A stretch of 64,000 bases of DNA. It comes from Syngnathus acus. Lineage: Eukaryota > Chordata > Actinopteri > Syngnathiformes > Syngnathidae. Shown piece by piece: positions 41,964 through 58,171 of the stretch; position 1 is the first letter of the stretch, and the number at the start of each line of letters is the position of its first letter. The stretch lies in assembly GCF_901709675.1 (NCBI RefSeq), contig NC_051088.1, positions 12,131,693-12,195,692 of the forward strand, written 5' to 3'. The notes under the pieces were generated by a model, which did no database searches, was not told the origin of the DNA, and saw only the letters and a list, made by a program, of their open reading frames with translations. The position numbers and the translations under genes were made by a program.

Positions 41964-44091
41964 CGTTAAAAGTTGAGTTGATGTCTCATTTATATTCATT
42001 TAAAATACATTTACAACAACAATGGATCTGGATGCTTTAAACCCTGCCAAAGACCATGAAGCAGAACCTTGAGCTAAACACCAAACCTCCAACTGGTCCT
42101 GGTGAGCTACTCTAACGTGTACTGGACTACTAATACGAGCCGGCCTCTCCCATTCATCATGGTGTAGAAGGTAGCATCACTACACATAGATGAGACTAAT
42201 CCTAATCCGCAAACCTTTAATCCACTGTGAGAATATACCGTGGGAAGAAAGTGCGTCATTGTGACCTGCCATGGATCATGACCTCAATCATGACGTTTAC
42301 CAGGCTGAGCTCATCCATACAGGGACCATGACACAGCATAGACCCGGACGGGGTTTAGGAGTTTCCTAGCTACATCCTGTACAGGTCGCAATCAGATGTC
42401 CTTTTTTAGCGGCCTGTAGCAGATTTGGCAGTTGATGCTCTCCTTGTTGTTTGCCGGCATCGCATTTGGTACTTTCTACACTGGCTGGCAGGGCAGTAAA
42501 TTGAAGTTTACTACCATTACTCCCTGGTTTTCTACCAATTACACATCAACCAAAATGGTAATAAAATGATAAGGTTCAGAAAGATTGTTCTGTGTAAACA
42601 TCTATTATCCCGGGGAATAGACCTCCTACAATGAAAATTGGTCAAATATATTTTTTAAAATATATTTAAATACACTTAACATTATCATGAACCGATATCT
42701 GCATGTGCTACTAACTACTGCTCCATTCAGCATTATTTTTATTTATTAAAAAAAAAAAAAAAAAAGGTTATTGCGGAAACAAATCAAGCCAAACTTCTCT
42801 ATCGAGGGGGGCTAGAAAATACATAACATGCACAACATTTGGAACATGATGTTCCAGCCTGCCAGCTGTCATCAGGTTGTCATGAAAGCGCAGTTTATTG
42901 GATGGAGCACTGCTGCCCCCTGCCGATCAGATCAGCATCGTCATCATTTTTATCATCGTCATTATCGGTGCTATTATCTTTCCGTCCATTCCATCTATAT
43001 ACTGAACCGCTTATCCTCAATATAATAATAATAATGATAATGTTTTCACAACGATTAGTGATTATAAATCAATCCAAAACACACACGCACGCAAACACAG
43101 TATTTGCACAAGCTATTAGGTTAATCTTAAAACCCAAAAATGTAAACATCATTAAAAACAAATGAAAATATTTTCTGAAATCAGGGAGAAATATACTAAC
43201 AGTGACACATCAACAAGGCCTTTTGTATATAAATGGAAGATGGAACTATCCCTTCCTGCTCTAATCCATCACACATTAACCTTCATCTCCTAGCAAATGA
43301 AATGATATTTTATATCTACCTGGAGAAATGGTGAGACCTTTTGATTTAGGACTTGGCTGATCTCTGCAGCTCTCAAACAGTTCCCAGTGCTGGCCATGTA
43401 TTTCCTTTGAATTGAGGGATAGATCACAGCACAAGAAGTGAACATGAGGCTTTTGTATGGATTAGATTCAAATGGATGTGCTCATACGGAAGTCTCATGT
43501 CTGATCCTGCAGACCAAGCAAGTATCGCATTTAGACTGGTAGATCACCTTTGCACTGCGTCCACTTAAATCATGGATGCTAAGACACTCCTTAGGAATAT
43601 CCCTGGATTAAGGCCAGAAACCCTCTCTGAAATTGTTGGCAAGACACAAAATCAATGGATTGATACTTCCTGTCGGCTTTGGCTGTTGTTCCTTAGAACA
43701 AGCCAAGACGAGGGCACCTTGACAAGCTAACATACGTCCTCGAGCGCGTGGCACTGTTGATTGCACACAGTCTCATCAGCCGTCCTGTTGGACATGAAAG
43801 GACCATTTCAAAACATGTGATAAGTAATTGCAACAAAAGCATAATGGCCGAGATGATTGCAGCTCAGATGATGAAACGAGACATCCAAGTCGATTGATTA
43901 CAGATACACATTTGAAAATGTTTCATCTATTGCGTGCTTATCAATGTGGACAAATTAGATTTGAAGGACTAAATCAGTATTAATCTCAGTAGCACGAGAC
44001 ATTTGTCTGGTTCCTTGATGGCGTCTGTGTCCTTGGGATGGACACAGAACTATTTGTGATGCAAAATGACACACGTCATTGAATACCGTAA

Positions 44092-44496
44092 AAACTGGGG
44101 CCACCAACATTTTTCAAGTTGAAAGCTACTTTTTGGCTTAGTGCAAATGGCTACTTGTCAGATGCACACTTCTGAAATTAACAAAAATTTTCAACTCATG
44201 TTTATTCGTATGATATTATTATTATTACGTTAGTTTATAATAAATCATTATATTTTATGTTTTATGTCCAACATTTTGTTGTAGCTGTGGTTGTTGTGAA
44301 AGTACTGTACGAATTAAGTTGAGTTGAAAATATGCAACACTTTATTCCTACACATCTCTTCCATTATTTACATTTTATATAAATATATATTTAAAAAAAC
44401 ACACACACACACACACACACAATGCCCCCAATGATGTTGAGGTATTTTTGGAACAGGCCCGCAGGCTTCTTATGTGGTGCTAGTTGGCGACCCCTG
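44092..44496. mobile_element. hAT-like MITE with internal (CA)n
   Basis: The left edge CTGGGGCCACCAAC and right edge GTTGGCGACCCCTG are imperfect inverted repeats. The interior contains a (CA)n tract at 44398-44421. Flanking target-site duplication is weak. Confidence 0.5.
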
Positions 44497-45791
44497 CCCA
44501 TAAAACATGTCATCAACGTGAAATGAAATAAATCACATTTTTCAGTTCGTTTCTTGTTTACACTGGTTGAAGCATTTCAATTTCCTGTCCATTCATGTGA
44601 AATGGACAGTCAAAGGAAATATTTGTGTATCATTTTACAGTGGATATAAAATGTTGTTCAAATGGCAGCGTTTTGTGATACAGAAAAAAAATAAAATAAA
44701 AGTATATAATTTCAAAATTCTTTCCTTATACATGTGACCTATAGTTTTTTCAACTCTAGTGAAAAGAAAAACAAAAGCTTTCAAAGAGGGCAAGTAAAAC
44801 TAGAGAATGATGCAAATGTGCACACCCTCATACCTGTTAACGTGGCTGCGTTCATAATTAACAAATCTCATTCAAACATGGCAAATTGGAGCCAGCAGAC
44901 CCCTGTCATCATTTAAAGTGCTTCTGATTAACTCCAAATCCATTTCAGTTCTGGTAGGCCTTTGTAAAAAATCAGTCAAGGCTGTTAGTTGTAATACAAA
45001 GTCAAATTCTTATGCTAATGTGAATATGTGTGCTGGTGTTGAGAGCTCTTCTCCTTCCACCAATCACTGTAATTGTAATCACTTTCTATCAGGTTCATCA
45101 CTACCACACTGCATATGGAGAACGAGACTCTAGGATGACATGGGAGGTGATTTTGATTTGCTGTGAATCAATTGCTGATGTGCATAAACAATAAAATGTT
45201 AATGAAAGTGTTTTGACATTTTCACTATTGTGCCAGATGAATGGTCCACTTCCAGAGTGGATCAGCTTTGATTCAAAATGAGTCAAATGTCTGTAAACGG
45301 CTTTATCTGTCCTTTTTGCTGATGATCACATTTGCTTTTTATCAGTACAAAATATAATTTGCATATACATACTGTTACATATACATAAGTACATATGCTG
45401 TTTCACTATTTATGTTTTTAATGGGATGTGAAAAAATAATGATGTTTATGTGCTTAATGAGCTGAACAGTTTAAAGTCAGGATGTTTTGAATTGTTCAAG
45501 AAAATGTGAATGGCGGAGGTAAAATTAATTTGGGAATTTTACTGTACTGTGTGGATTTTGCGGAATATGGGATTAATTGAAATATGTAAACTGTTCCCAA
45601 GACGCTCTATATGACCGTTTGAAGTTGGAATGACTTGTATGAGTGGGCCGAGGTAACTACTGTCAACGCATGGGAGTTTTACTGTTAAAAAAAAAAAAGG
45701 ATTCGGGAAATAGAAATAGTTCCCAAGATGTTCAGTTTGAAAGATTTGAATAATGGTGAAATGAGCAAGGAGTAGGCTGAAAGTTGGCTTG

Positions 45792-45841
45792 ATAATAATA
45801 ATAATAATAATAATAATAATAGTAATAATAATAATAATAAT
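45792..45841. repeat. (AAT)n microsatellite
   Basis: About 16 AAT units with one AGT interruption, just upstream of the mtch1 promoter. Confidence 0.95.
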
Positions 45842-45904
45842 GTTTTTGGGTACAGGGGAAAAAATTGTGTAATTTTAGCTCAGTATTACGCAATATTTGG
45901 GGTC

Positions 45905-45994
45905 GTCAAAGCGGAAGTGATTACCAATTTCTGACAGCGAAGAGACTACTTCCGCCTACTTCCGTCCACTTCTCTGGGTACAAGCTAGCTAACG
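45905..45994 (+). promoter_or_regulatory. mtch1 promoter with three ETS sites
   Basis: CGGAAGT at 45912-45918 and inverted ACTTCCG at 45948-45954 and 45958-45964 lie within 83 bp of the start codon. Clustered ETS (GABPA/NRF2-type) sites are typical of nuclear genes for mitochondrial proteins. Confidence 0.5.
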
Positions 45995-48900
45995 ATGCTT
46001 TCGCAAGGAAACAGACAAACAGACGATGTGGAGCAAGATGCGACCCCGACTGGCGTGGATATGGATGTTTCGGTTCTGCTGCTTGGAGCGGGGATGACGG
46101 CCGCGTTACACCCACTGTTTTATGTGAAGTTGCTCATACAGGTATCGTTAGCCAACGGAGCTATGCTAACGAGTCAATCACGTGATCCGCCTGGCTCAGC
46201 TGTTCAGCTGTTTTTTATTCAAATGGCACCACCTCACTTTTAACCTTATAAAACGTGATTTTTCAATACTAAAATCGATCGAGGGACAAGAACTGCCCCC
46301 ATTCAAGAACAGTGTGAGCTTTATGACGTGCTTTCCATTCATTTAGTGTACAGAATTGTATATGAATAATCAAATACTGTATTTTATTCCTATAAGTTAT
46401 AAGCAATTTTGATACTAATTGGTAGGATTAGTTGTTTTTAGTAACTGCTCCTATTCTTTTTGAACATGGAAACTGTGCCGAATCATATAAATATATGTAC
46501 ATATGCTAATACTGGCATCAAATTACCCCAAGTATAAAGAATCATAGACATGCAGTGGAGATGTGCTGATACAGATATTGATACAGATTATTTTTTTTTG
46601 GACTATTCTATCGATTAATCAAATAATGGGATATAATTTTATTTGCATTTGGGCTATGCACATATGAGGTCAATACATCAGTCAGACCAATGTGCATGTG
46701 ATCCAAAAGAGTATAAATTTCTGTTTCTGAATAGTGTGACTGTAACATACAACTATCGTCTGTATTGTTTCTTTTCAGGTAGGACATGAACCTCTTCCGC
46801 CAACCGTGGGCACTACTATGTTCGGAAGAAGAGTTCTATACCTGCCTGGCTTCTTCTCTTATGGTGAGTGGAATGACGTATCTTCACTTTGTGTCAGTGA
46901 AAGAAAATATTAACGTGCATTGCACTCAAAGTGTTATCTAGTTTAAAAAACACTATTACTATGTGAAATAACCAATAAATGAAGTTAGTTTTGAAGTCAA
47001 ATAATTGATGAAGTAAGTAAGTTACTTTTTCAAGGTACTGTAGCCATTTGATGTATGTAAAATTCACAGCAGCGTGCCATATATGTCGTGTTTGCAGCGC
47101 AGCACATTGTTAAGGTGGATGGAAAGAGGGGACTCTTTCGTGGTCTGTCACCACGTATTGCTTCCATTGCCATCGCCACTGTAATCAGGACCAAAGCTAA
47201 AAAGGTCAAAGAGAACCCGAATCACCTCATTTTGTTTGAGCAACCCATGGAATATGCCCGCTTATGTGTGCGTGCATGCATGTTGTCTTCTTATTCTTCT
47301 CCTTGAGCAGACGGAGCTTGAACCCAACAAGGAGAACAAGCAAACCCCGCTTAGGAAAGTCATGAAGGAGGTAAGGCGGAAAAGAGTTCGTAAAATGGTG
47401 AAAACCAAAGAAAGAAATGCTCATTTTGGTTTGCCGCAAATGGTATCTTTGCTTGGCACTGCTTGTTTGAACGTTTGCCCAACGTTTGGTCTCTTCCTGC
47501 TCGGTGTAGACCTCTCACGAGATGTTCATCCAGTGCTTGTCCAGAATAGCCACGCATCCGTTTCACGGTAAGACGTACAAATGAGTTCCTATCCTATTTG
47601 AATGTGTTTTTTGTGAAATGACGTGCATGACTTATGTGAAGACTCTCCTTTCCTTTGACAGTTATGTCAGTGCGTTGTATGGCCCAGTTTGTTGGCAGAG
47701 AAGTCAAATACAGGTAGGACTTGGATAATGTCCATCTTGTGAAATTTCCTTCTGCACAGTTGTCACTTGGAATCACATGTGACTAGTAGCAATATTGAGG
47801 AAAACAAATCACACTTGGATTATATTTCAAGATCATCTGTCCCTTGGAGGAAACTACTAATAGTAGGCAATTGAAAGCCGTTAATGTGAATTTTCTGTTG
47901 TGTCGACAGTGGAATTCTCAGTAGTATCGGCAGGATTTTTCAAGAAGAAGGAGTCGCTGGATTCTACGTGTAAGACATCTTTGGTAGATTACACCGCGAG
48001 GATGCGTTTAGTGAACGGCGTGAATTTGACCGCTGTGTGGTTTGTTGTGTCTGCAGTGGTTTAATGCCTCATGTGCTGGGCGAGGTCCTCCTCTTGTGGT
48101 GTTGCAATCTGCTGGCGCACTTTATTAACACCTACGCCGTTGACGACAGTGTAAGTTTATTCTCTTTGCGTGCGCTAAAGAGTCATCACTCGGGATTGGC
48201 TTTCACGGAAACGACAAATCAACGTCGAGTGTGTTTTTATCACCGCTCGCCAAATGATCCTAAAGTGAGGCTGAGAGCCACACGGGACAGTTTGTCGCTG
48301 TTTTGTAGCATCAAGAGTGGAGGGTGTCATCTTTTAGTAGTGTGTGCTGGGTTTTATAGTACCCGTGTGATCGGTGATACATAATGGCCTATAAATGATT
48401 CAGACACATTACAGACCCATTTTGTACACACACCGCATGAAAATACAGAATTCCTCTTTTAAAAGATTCTATCGTCAGTATATTTCTTACGTAAAAAAAA
48501 AAAAAAAAGCACATGCACTATTCCCATTCGTTGTGGTTGTGTTTCTCCAGTTAAACCAGGCCTCGGCGGTGAGAAGTTACACAAAGTTTGTGATGGGTGT
48601 AAGTTGAACGATGCTACACTCCACATCGTGTTTGCCCTGTGACGCAAAGTCAACAAGTGGTGATCTTCTTTCTACCTCTAGTTCACAGTGAGCATGCTGA
48701 CATATCCGTTTATGCTGGTGGCTGACATTATGGCGGTCAACAATTGTGGGTGAGTCACTCGTGAAAACAAAAGACAGCAAAACATGAATACGGAATTATG
48801 TGCATTGGCTGTATTTGTGCTGATTTTTTTATTGTCTGGCCAAATTTCAATTTGATGCCAATATATAACCCAAATTGCGCATAAACAACTGCACAAGTCG

Positions 48901-49593
48901 TGACAACATGGAATTAAGCAATGATGCAGTCAATATAACAAGTCTGCGCACCCCTTTGTATTCCAATATTCCAAATGTAATTTTATTCCAATAGTTGTAA
49001 TAGTTCTAATAGTTTTTATTTTGTATTGAGTTCTTTTAGGATTATCATCTTTTAAATTGAGTCAGTTTCACTTTTTGTACTGGGTTGATTCTTTTTTTTA
49101 GTTTTATCCCCCCCACTGAAAATGCTACATTTTAGTTTAGTGTTTATTAGTCTCATTAGTTTTTATCAGTTTAAAAAAACATCTTGGAAAGTGTTGTGTG
49201 GTAAACATTCACCCAAATTATTATTATTCAATCATTCATCTTTTTTTAAACAACCATTCACAAAGGATGTATAACAGTTGGCAGACTTTTGAAGTACAAG
49301 GTTAAATGTAAGGCACAAGGTACTTTTTAAATCCAGCGTGAAATGAATGAAAGTACTGTATGTTATTTTTTTGTTGTCAGTTTGACTGCAGGTCTTCCTC
49401 CGCACTCGCCCATCTTCATGTCCTGGCTGCACTGCTGGAATTACCTCAGCCGCAGGGTATTTATTCTGTTATTGTCATCTTTCCATACTGAGTCGCTTGC
49501 ATTTGAAATCAAGTTCCTTGTGTTCAGGGACTCCTGTTCAGAGGATCCAGCTTCTTCTCTCGCCGCGTGCCAGTCACCTCCATCTGCGAGTGA
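45995..49593 (+). CDS. mtch1: Mitochondrial carrier homolog 1
   Basis: A divergent SLC25 carrier in the outer mitochondrial membrane; the MTCH family acts in insertion of tail-anchored proteins and in apoptosis. Twelve exons (45995-46141, 46779-46863, 47098-47204, 47311-47370, 47510-47567, 47662-47713, 47910-47969, 48057-48150, 48551-48598, 48682-48749, 49381-49456, 49528-49593) join in phase to 306 residues. Recognisable segments are [103 protein letters not shown] and [19 protein letters not shown]. The [10 protein letters not shown] and HFINTY segments favour MTCH1 over MTCH2. It is shorter than mammalian MTCH1, which has a longer disordered N terminus. Confidence 0.92.
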
Positions 49594-50311
49594 TGTCATC
49601 ATCGCCATTATCATCATCACCATGAATTGGACCGTCATTATTGTAAATATTCTAAGTGATGTTCAAAATGTTTGCTGGTTTTAAAATTATGAAATGTCAC
49701 CAAGAATAGAATAGGATAAAAAATGAAAATAAAAAAATTTATTGATACTTTGTTTTTTTCTTTTGAAGGGACGGTGGACGAATGGCTGGCACATAAGTCG
49801 CAGTTCTGAGCTCAGAGTTTGCATGTTGTCCCTGTGCTTTCCTGGGTTTTCTCCAGGTATTCCAGCTTCCTCCCACATTCCCAAAACATACTACATGCTA
49901 GTAAGAATAAGCAGGAGTCATACACAGTGGATAGATGGTTGTTTCTGTTTTTTTACTTTTTTTATTTTTAATATATATGTTCACGAGCCTCTTGTTCATG
50001 TGTCAATTTCAACTCGTTTAGTAAGACAGGCGTCCTTTGAGTCCATCTGATTCAATTTGGTAAAATGCTTAAGCGCTTAAATGCTACCTCCACAGTCCTC
50101 AGGAAGCAAAAAACTGTCCCTCGAGAACCACCCCCATTTTCCATATTTTGTAGAAGAACAAATATAAAATGTGATCATTTACCTGAGTGACTTTGAACAA
50201 AATGTGCTGAGCATATTGAACTATTTGCCTGGTCTAACAACAGGATTTTCAGAAAGAAAAAAAAATCTTCCTGTTGCTAACTGTAACTCTTAATTCATAA
50301 ATATTAATAAA
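49594..50311 (+). other. mtch1 3'UTR with polyadenylation signal and repeat insert
   Basis: AATAAA at 50306-50311 is the likely 3' end. The stretch includes a LINE-type 3' fragment at 49771-49905. Confidence 0.4.
49771..49905 (-). mobile_element. LINE 3'-end fragment (L2/Maui-like)
   Basis: Phrases such as gtttgcatgttgtccctgtg, ctgggttttctccaggtat and tcctcccacattcccaaaa are the reverse complement of a 3' tail seen repeatedly in fish L2-like LINEs. No coding part remains. Confidence 0.55.
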
Positions 50312-50420
50312 GAAATCCCTGTATTACTGTTATTTTAATATGTACCAGAGAAGGAAAATAAGAGCAGATTCAGAATCAGCGCCTCCCCCCCCAAAGAAAT
50401 CTAGAAAACTTCACTTGCAT

Positions 50421-51028
50421 CTCCATCCATCCATCCATCCATCCATCCATCTTCTTCCGCTTATCTGGGGTCGGGTCGCGGGGGCAGCAGCTTCAGGAGG
50501 GACTCCCAGACTTCCCTCTCCCCAGCCACTTCATCCAGCTCATCCCAGGGGATCCCAAGGCGTTCCCAGGCCAGCTGAGAGACATAGTCTCTCCAGCGCG
50601 TCCTGGGTCGTCCCCGGGGTCTCCTACCGGTGGGACATGCCCGGAACACCTCCCCAGGGAGGCGTCCAGGAGGCATCCTGATGAGATGCCCGAGCCACCT
50701 CATCTGGCTCCTCTCAACGTGGAGGAGTAGCGACTCTACTCCGAGCCTCTCCCGGATGACCGAGCTTCTCACCCTATCTCTAAGGGAGAGCCCGGACATC
50801 CTGCGGAGAAAACTCATTTCGGCCGCTTGTATCCGGGATCTCGTTCTTTCAGTCACGACCCATAGCTCGTGACCATAGGTGAGTGTAGGAGCGTAAATCG
50901 ACCGGTAAATTGAGAGTTTTGCCTTTTGGCTCAGCTCTCTCTTTACCACGACGGACCGGTACAGAGTCCGCATTACTGCCGACGCTGCACCGATCCGCCT
51001 GTTGATCTCGCGCTCCATTTGCACTCTG
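50421..51028 (-). mobile_element. 5'-truncated non-LTR retrotransposon with (ATCC)n tail
   Basis: An open minus-strand frame encodes the C-terminal part of a LINE reverse transcriptase, for example REINRRIGAASAVMRTLY, TLTYGHELW, RMPPGRLPGEVFRACPTG and LAWERLGIPWDELDEVAGE, ending LLPPRPDPR. The 3' end runs into (ATCC)n at 50422-50450, as expected for such elements. It is an old fish family, possibly RTE/Rex-like; I cannot settle the clade. It is open and GC-rich relative to its surroundings, which suggests a fairly recent insertion. Confidence 0.8.
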
Positions 51029-51460
51029 ATTTTTTTTAAAAAATGTAAAGATTTATTGACCAGTGTCGTTATTTGTGCATCATGTGATGGGGTTAGGATT
51101 TGAAAGGGTTGTGTGAGATTGTTTAATGTTCTGATCAAATGCCACACTTTGCCAAAATAAAGGTGTAGTTTTGACAGTTGATTCAGGAATGAAATAAAGA
51201 GCTCCTGACCAAAAGTCAAAGTTTCTATTCCTCTTTGTTTCACTTTTTTTTCTCACAAACGTAGAAAATGTAGAACTTGAACAATTCATTGGTTCATTCA
51301 GTGAAGACCTCTGTCAAGGTTAAAGTGTTGAAACTTTAAATAACATGTTTTGTGCACATTCAAATTTCGAGTTAAGTTCTACACTGTGTGTAATATATTC
51401 AATAAAAATGCACCTAGAGTCCTCGGCTGTTGTTTTTAGTTGCAATGAACAATGTAGTAC

Positions 51461-51678
51461 CCATCCATTCATTCATTTTCATCACGTCCTTTGCTATTTG
51501 AGGTTGCGGCCAGGGGGTGCTGGAGAAAACATCCTGAACTGAACTGGTCGCCAATTACAGGGCACATGTTGAAATGAACAACCATACGTACACACATGCA
51601 CATCGTGGCTGAGCGGGGATTGATCCCACACTGCCGGCACACAAGTCAGGCGAGTGTACCCCTACACCATCAGCCATT
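51461..51678 (-). mobile_element. tRNA-derived SINE
   Basis: Read on the minus strand it begins GGCTGATGGTGTAGGGG (A box TGGTGTAGGGG), has a B box GGATCAATCCC about 40 nt later, then a tRNA-unrelated body with tggcgaccagttcag and a tail of ATGAATGA units. This head is common in percomorph fishes, including syngnathids by memory. Confidence 0.75.
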
Positions 51679-52168
51679 ACAAAGTAGTAATAATATGCAT
51701 ATACTGTACAGACTCAAATTCCTTTAGTCCAGACACCCATCTTATTTTTAATTTGATATGTTAAATAAGCTAATCATTACAACCCTATTGTTGTCGTTTC
51801 CTTTCCACTGGCCTAAGCGTAACCCAATCTGCGCAAACACGACACACTGATAAGTAGTATGCATAAATCTCGATTCTATTGGATCTTGGATTGATCTGCA
51901 CAGATCAATCCCTGCTGTGATGCACCACTGTCATCTAGTGGTAATGGGTAGAAGAGTCCTACACACTAAAAATAAAATATTGAAAGGTGCTGGTGCAGCC
52001 TGCTCAGTTTGTATATTGCCTTTGGTGACATTTTAAACATTCTAAATTACTAAAATAAGGTTTTAAACTAGAATGAGGGTTTCAAAGTAGGGTTTCAAAT
52101 TCAAATTAGTACTTCAAACTAGGGTTAGGGGCGAGTGGTTAGATGATATATTTGTTTTACCTTTAAAG

Positions 52169-52368
52169 CAGGGGTGTCGACCTCCAGTCCTCGAGGGGCC
52201 GCGTTCCAATATGTTTTCCAAGTTACCCTCGTTAAACACACCTGCGTGAAAAGTTTTTGGTCATTTCACGTTCTGCAGGAGCTAAAACTTTTCACGCAGG
52301 TGCACTTAACGAGGGAATCTTGGAAAACATGTTGGAACGCGGCCCCTAGGACTAGAGCTTGACACCTG
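52169..52368. mobile_element. Palindromic (foldback) hAT-like element
   Basis: About 200 bp between CAGGGGTGTCGACCTC and GAGCTTGACACCTG. Long internal arms pair: gcgttccaatatgttttcca with tggaaaacatgttggaacgc, and cacctgcgtgaaaagttttt with its inverse. Its right part begins the 232-bp tandem units that follow. Confidence 0.75.
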
Positions 52369-52916
52369 TGACCTTTGACCATGATATTTCCCTAATGAAG
52401 TGGCCTGTTACTAGGTACACTTGAAAATGGCGGTGTACCTAATGGAGTGTCTGTGTGATTCCCTCGTTAAGTGCACCTGCGTGAAAAGTTTTAGCTCCTG
52501 CGGAACGTGAAATGAGCTAAAACTTTTCACGCAGGTGCGCTTAACGAGGGTCACTTAGAAAACATGTTGGAACGCGGCCCCGACTAGAGCTTGACACCTG
52601 TGACCTTTGACCATGATATTTCCCTAATGAAGTGGCCTGTTATTAGGTACACTTGAAAATGGCGGTGTACCTAATGGAGTGTCTGTGTGATTCCCTCGTT
52701 AAGTGCACCTGCGTGAAAAGTTTTAGCTCCTGCGGAACGTGAAATGAGCTAAAACTTTTCACGCAGGTGCGCTTAACGAGGGTCACTTAGAAAACATGTT
52801 GGAACGCGGCCCCGACTAGAGCTTGACACCTGTGACCTTTGACCATGATATTTCCCTAATAAAGTGGCCTGTTATTAGGTACACTTGAAAATGGCGGTGT
52901 ACCTAATGGAGTGTCC
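52362..52916. repeat. 232-bp tandem array derived from the foldback element
   Basis: The landmark gcttgacacctgtgac recurs at 52357, 52589 and 52821, giving two complete 232-bp units and a third partial one of about 90 bp. The units are nearly identical. Each contains a near-perfect hairpin of ccctcgttaag..cacctgcgtgaaaag arms and a second small one, taggtacac with gtgtaccta. Confidence 0.9.
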
Positions 52917-55163
52917 GAATGACATCACAGATCAAACAGCCAATCAGGAGGTGGGGGTGAGGGTGGGTGTGGCACTTTTCACTTTCACTTAAGCTTAAAG
53001 CCTTACTTTGCATGGTCATTTTTTAAGAAAAAAGTCCTTACTATACATGGTCTTTTTTTTTTTTACCTTTAAAGCCTTACTTTACGTGGTCAATTTTTAA
53101 GAAACAAAATCCTAACTCTATGGTCATTTTTAAAGTAAAAAAGTCTTACTAAATTAAAGTCAAGGTTTCAAACTAGGATTTGGGTCTTGGGTCAATATAA
53201 TCCCACATAGTGCAGAATCATCTCACATTTTTATTTTTTTCATTCAACAATTCAGCCTTCTGACTGAATTTCTCAAGAAATTTCAAATGTGTGGTTTATT
53301 ATGCTATAGTATTTGTTTATTTTTTAGGGGAGGGATTTTTAAAAAATATATATTTTTAGTATTATCTAAAAATATGTTGGGGTACGGTATTAAAATATTA
53401 CATAACTTATGTTTCATCTTCATTAAACCAAATCTGTGTGCCGTCATTGTCAACAGCTGGAATTAATGTAGTTAAGAAAACAAGATGGCCAAGTGCAGAA
53501 TAATTCATTGTTGCATAGCAAAGGAAAACAACTCCAAACAGCACAAAGTGGTTTAAATAATAATTATAATGTACATCCACCTTCCCAAATCCCCTCCCTC
53601 ACAATTCAAGATGACAACAAAAGCAAACATACACAAGAGCATCTTTTGGAGCAACACACAGATCTTTTCACACCAACATGGACTCTATTGCTTTGAAGGA
53701 GACTAAGCAGTTACTCAAGTAACAGATGACATCCTTAAAAAACAAAAAAAAACAAAAAAAGTACCCTGCCAAAAGGAAAAAGTCCACAGAAAGCTTTTCT
53801 AAAATACAATGTGCTCATTGTCTTCATCATATATTACAGGCAACAACAACCCTTCACATAATTAGATATGGAAGCCTTTTGTTCTCATAAAAATAGATTA
53901 AATGTCACATGGATGATGTAAAAAGGCAATATGAAGATACAGTCAGAAAATACTTTGCAATGCTAAAAAGTCAAACAAGCAAGCTGTGGGTTCTGAAATG
54001 TGTGATGTCATCGGACTCAATGTCACAGCTCCATATAGCATCATTTGTATACGTTGGACCGAACCCGTCTCGTGCGAGCGTAGCTCAAACAATTGTAATT
54101 TCCCGTGGTCAAATTTATTATATAGTCGATCAAACATTTTAAAGACAAGCTCATGTTAAGTCTAACTTGTATGTAGACACCAATTTCAATGACTTGGGTG
54201 TGATCAAATCCAATTCCTTCTATAGTTAATTCTTGTACATTCAAACAATCAGCATTTGGAATTATGTCATAAATAAACCTTAAGACTTACAGTACATTCA
54301 TTTTAGAAGACAGCATATTGGATGTTGTGGACATTGGAGCGGTTTAGCCCTCTAATTACAGATCAAGACTGAACATGATGCATATGCACATGCGGGCGGG
54401 CCGAGAGCGCGTTTAAAAATAAACCACTGGGCGAGGACTCCACTTTCAACCAAATGTACAAAACAGAATCGGATTTGTTGAGTTTAGACAAGAAAACTCC
54501 AAAAAGGGGAAGTACAGAAGATTCTCGGATTAGCTTCCATAGGAATGGTTTTCATTTCACCAGTAACTTGTTTTGTTTAGTGTAGCCCCCTTCCAAAAGG
54601 TCATCACAGAAGGTGCTATCATAGTGGACTAAATACGTAACATGTTAAATTCCCTCTTGTCATCATCAAGTAAATGTTGTAGAAAACGACCATTTGCAGT
54701 TATTACATGAGGGGGGGGGGGGGTTCTTGACGCAGTCTTTGGTTGGACACCATTCAACGCTCGCAGCCAACACATATTTGGACAAAATCCCTGAAGAGAG
54801 CACTCGACGCCTGTCAAGTGTCTACTAAATGTGTACAAGCGGTGAGAAATAAAGAGCCTGCTGGTTGGAAAGAGGAAGAACGGCGCTGGCTTTGAAAGAA
54901 GGGAGGGAATGTGATGTAGCTGGTATTCTAGTTCAACGCAAACATTCCACTGCTATGTCCACTGGCGTAAAAGTCAAAAGAAGACAATAGAAGAAAATCC
55001 TTTAACAGCAGCAAGGCGGCCTTGGAAGCATCAGACAAAGTCAAGACGGAGAGAAATGAAGGCAGCGGTTTCTATGGTGCAGAGCGATCGACGGAAGCCC
55101 TTTTCCAAACAAATTCCTCGTCTCGTTCCCGGTCCGGGACAAGGACTTGTTGGTGAGGCATCT
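52917..55163. other. Interval holding the stk38 3'UTR
   Basis: No coding exon is supported. Minus-strand AATAAA at 53293-53298 is a possible stk38 3' end, implying a UTR of about 1.9 kb. A run of 13 G lies at 54711-54723. Confidence 0.35.

Positions 55164-58171
<3,008 letters not shown>

Larger units (their letters stand above)
41964..45900. other. Interval between stk35 and mtch1
   Basis: No coding exon is supported. It holds a hAT-like MITE, microsatellites and a poly-A run at 42749-42765. Otherwise nothing recognisable. Confidence 0.5.

Noticed and set aside
50461-51243. 260-codon minus-strand frame as a host gene
   Set aside because: Its wording is the C-terminal part of a LINE reverse transcriptase, and the (ATCC)n tail confirms a retrotransposon. 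The first part of the frame (51029-51243) is unrelated flank.
51610-51678. A true tRNA gene
   Set aside because: A and B boxes are present but the cloverleaf is degenerate and the sequence continues into a SINE body and tail.
54711-54723. Run of 13 G as a possible G-quadruplex control element
   Set aside because: A plain homopolymer with unreliable length; no further support.
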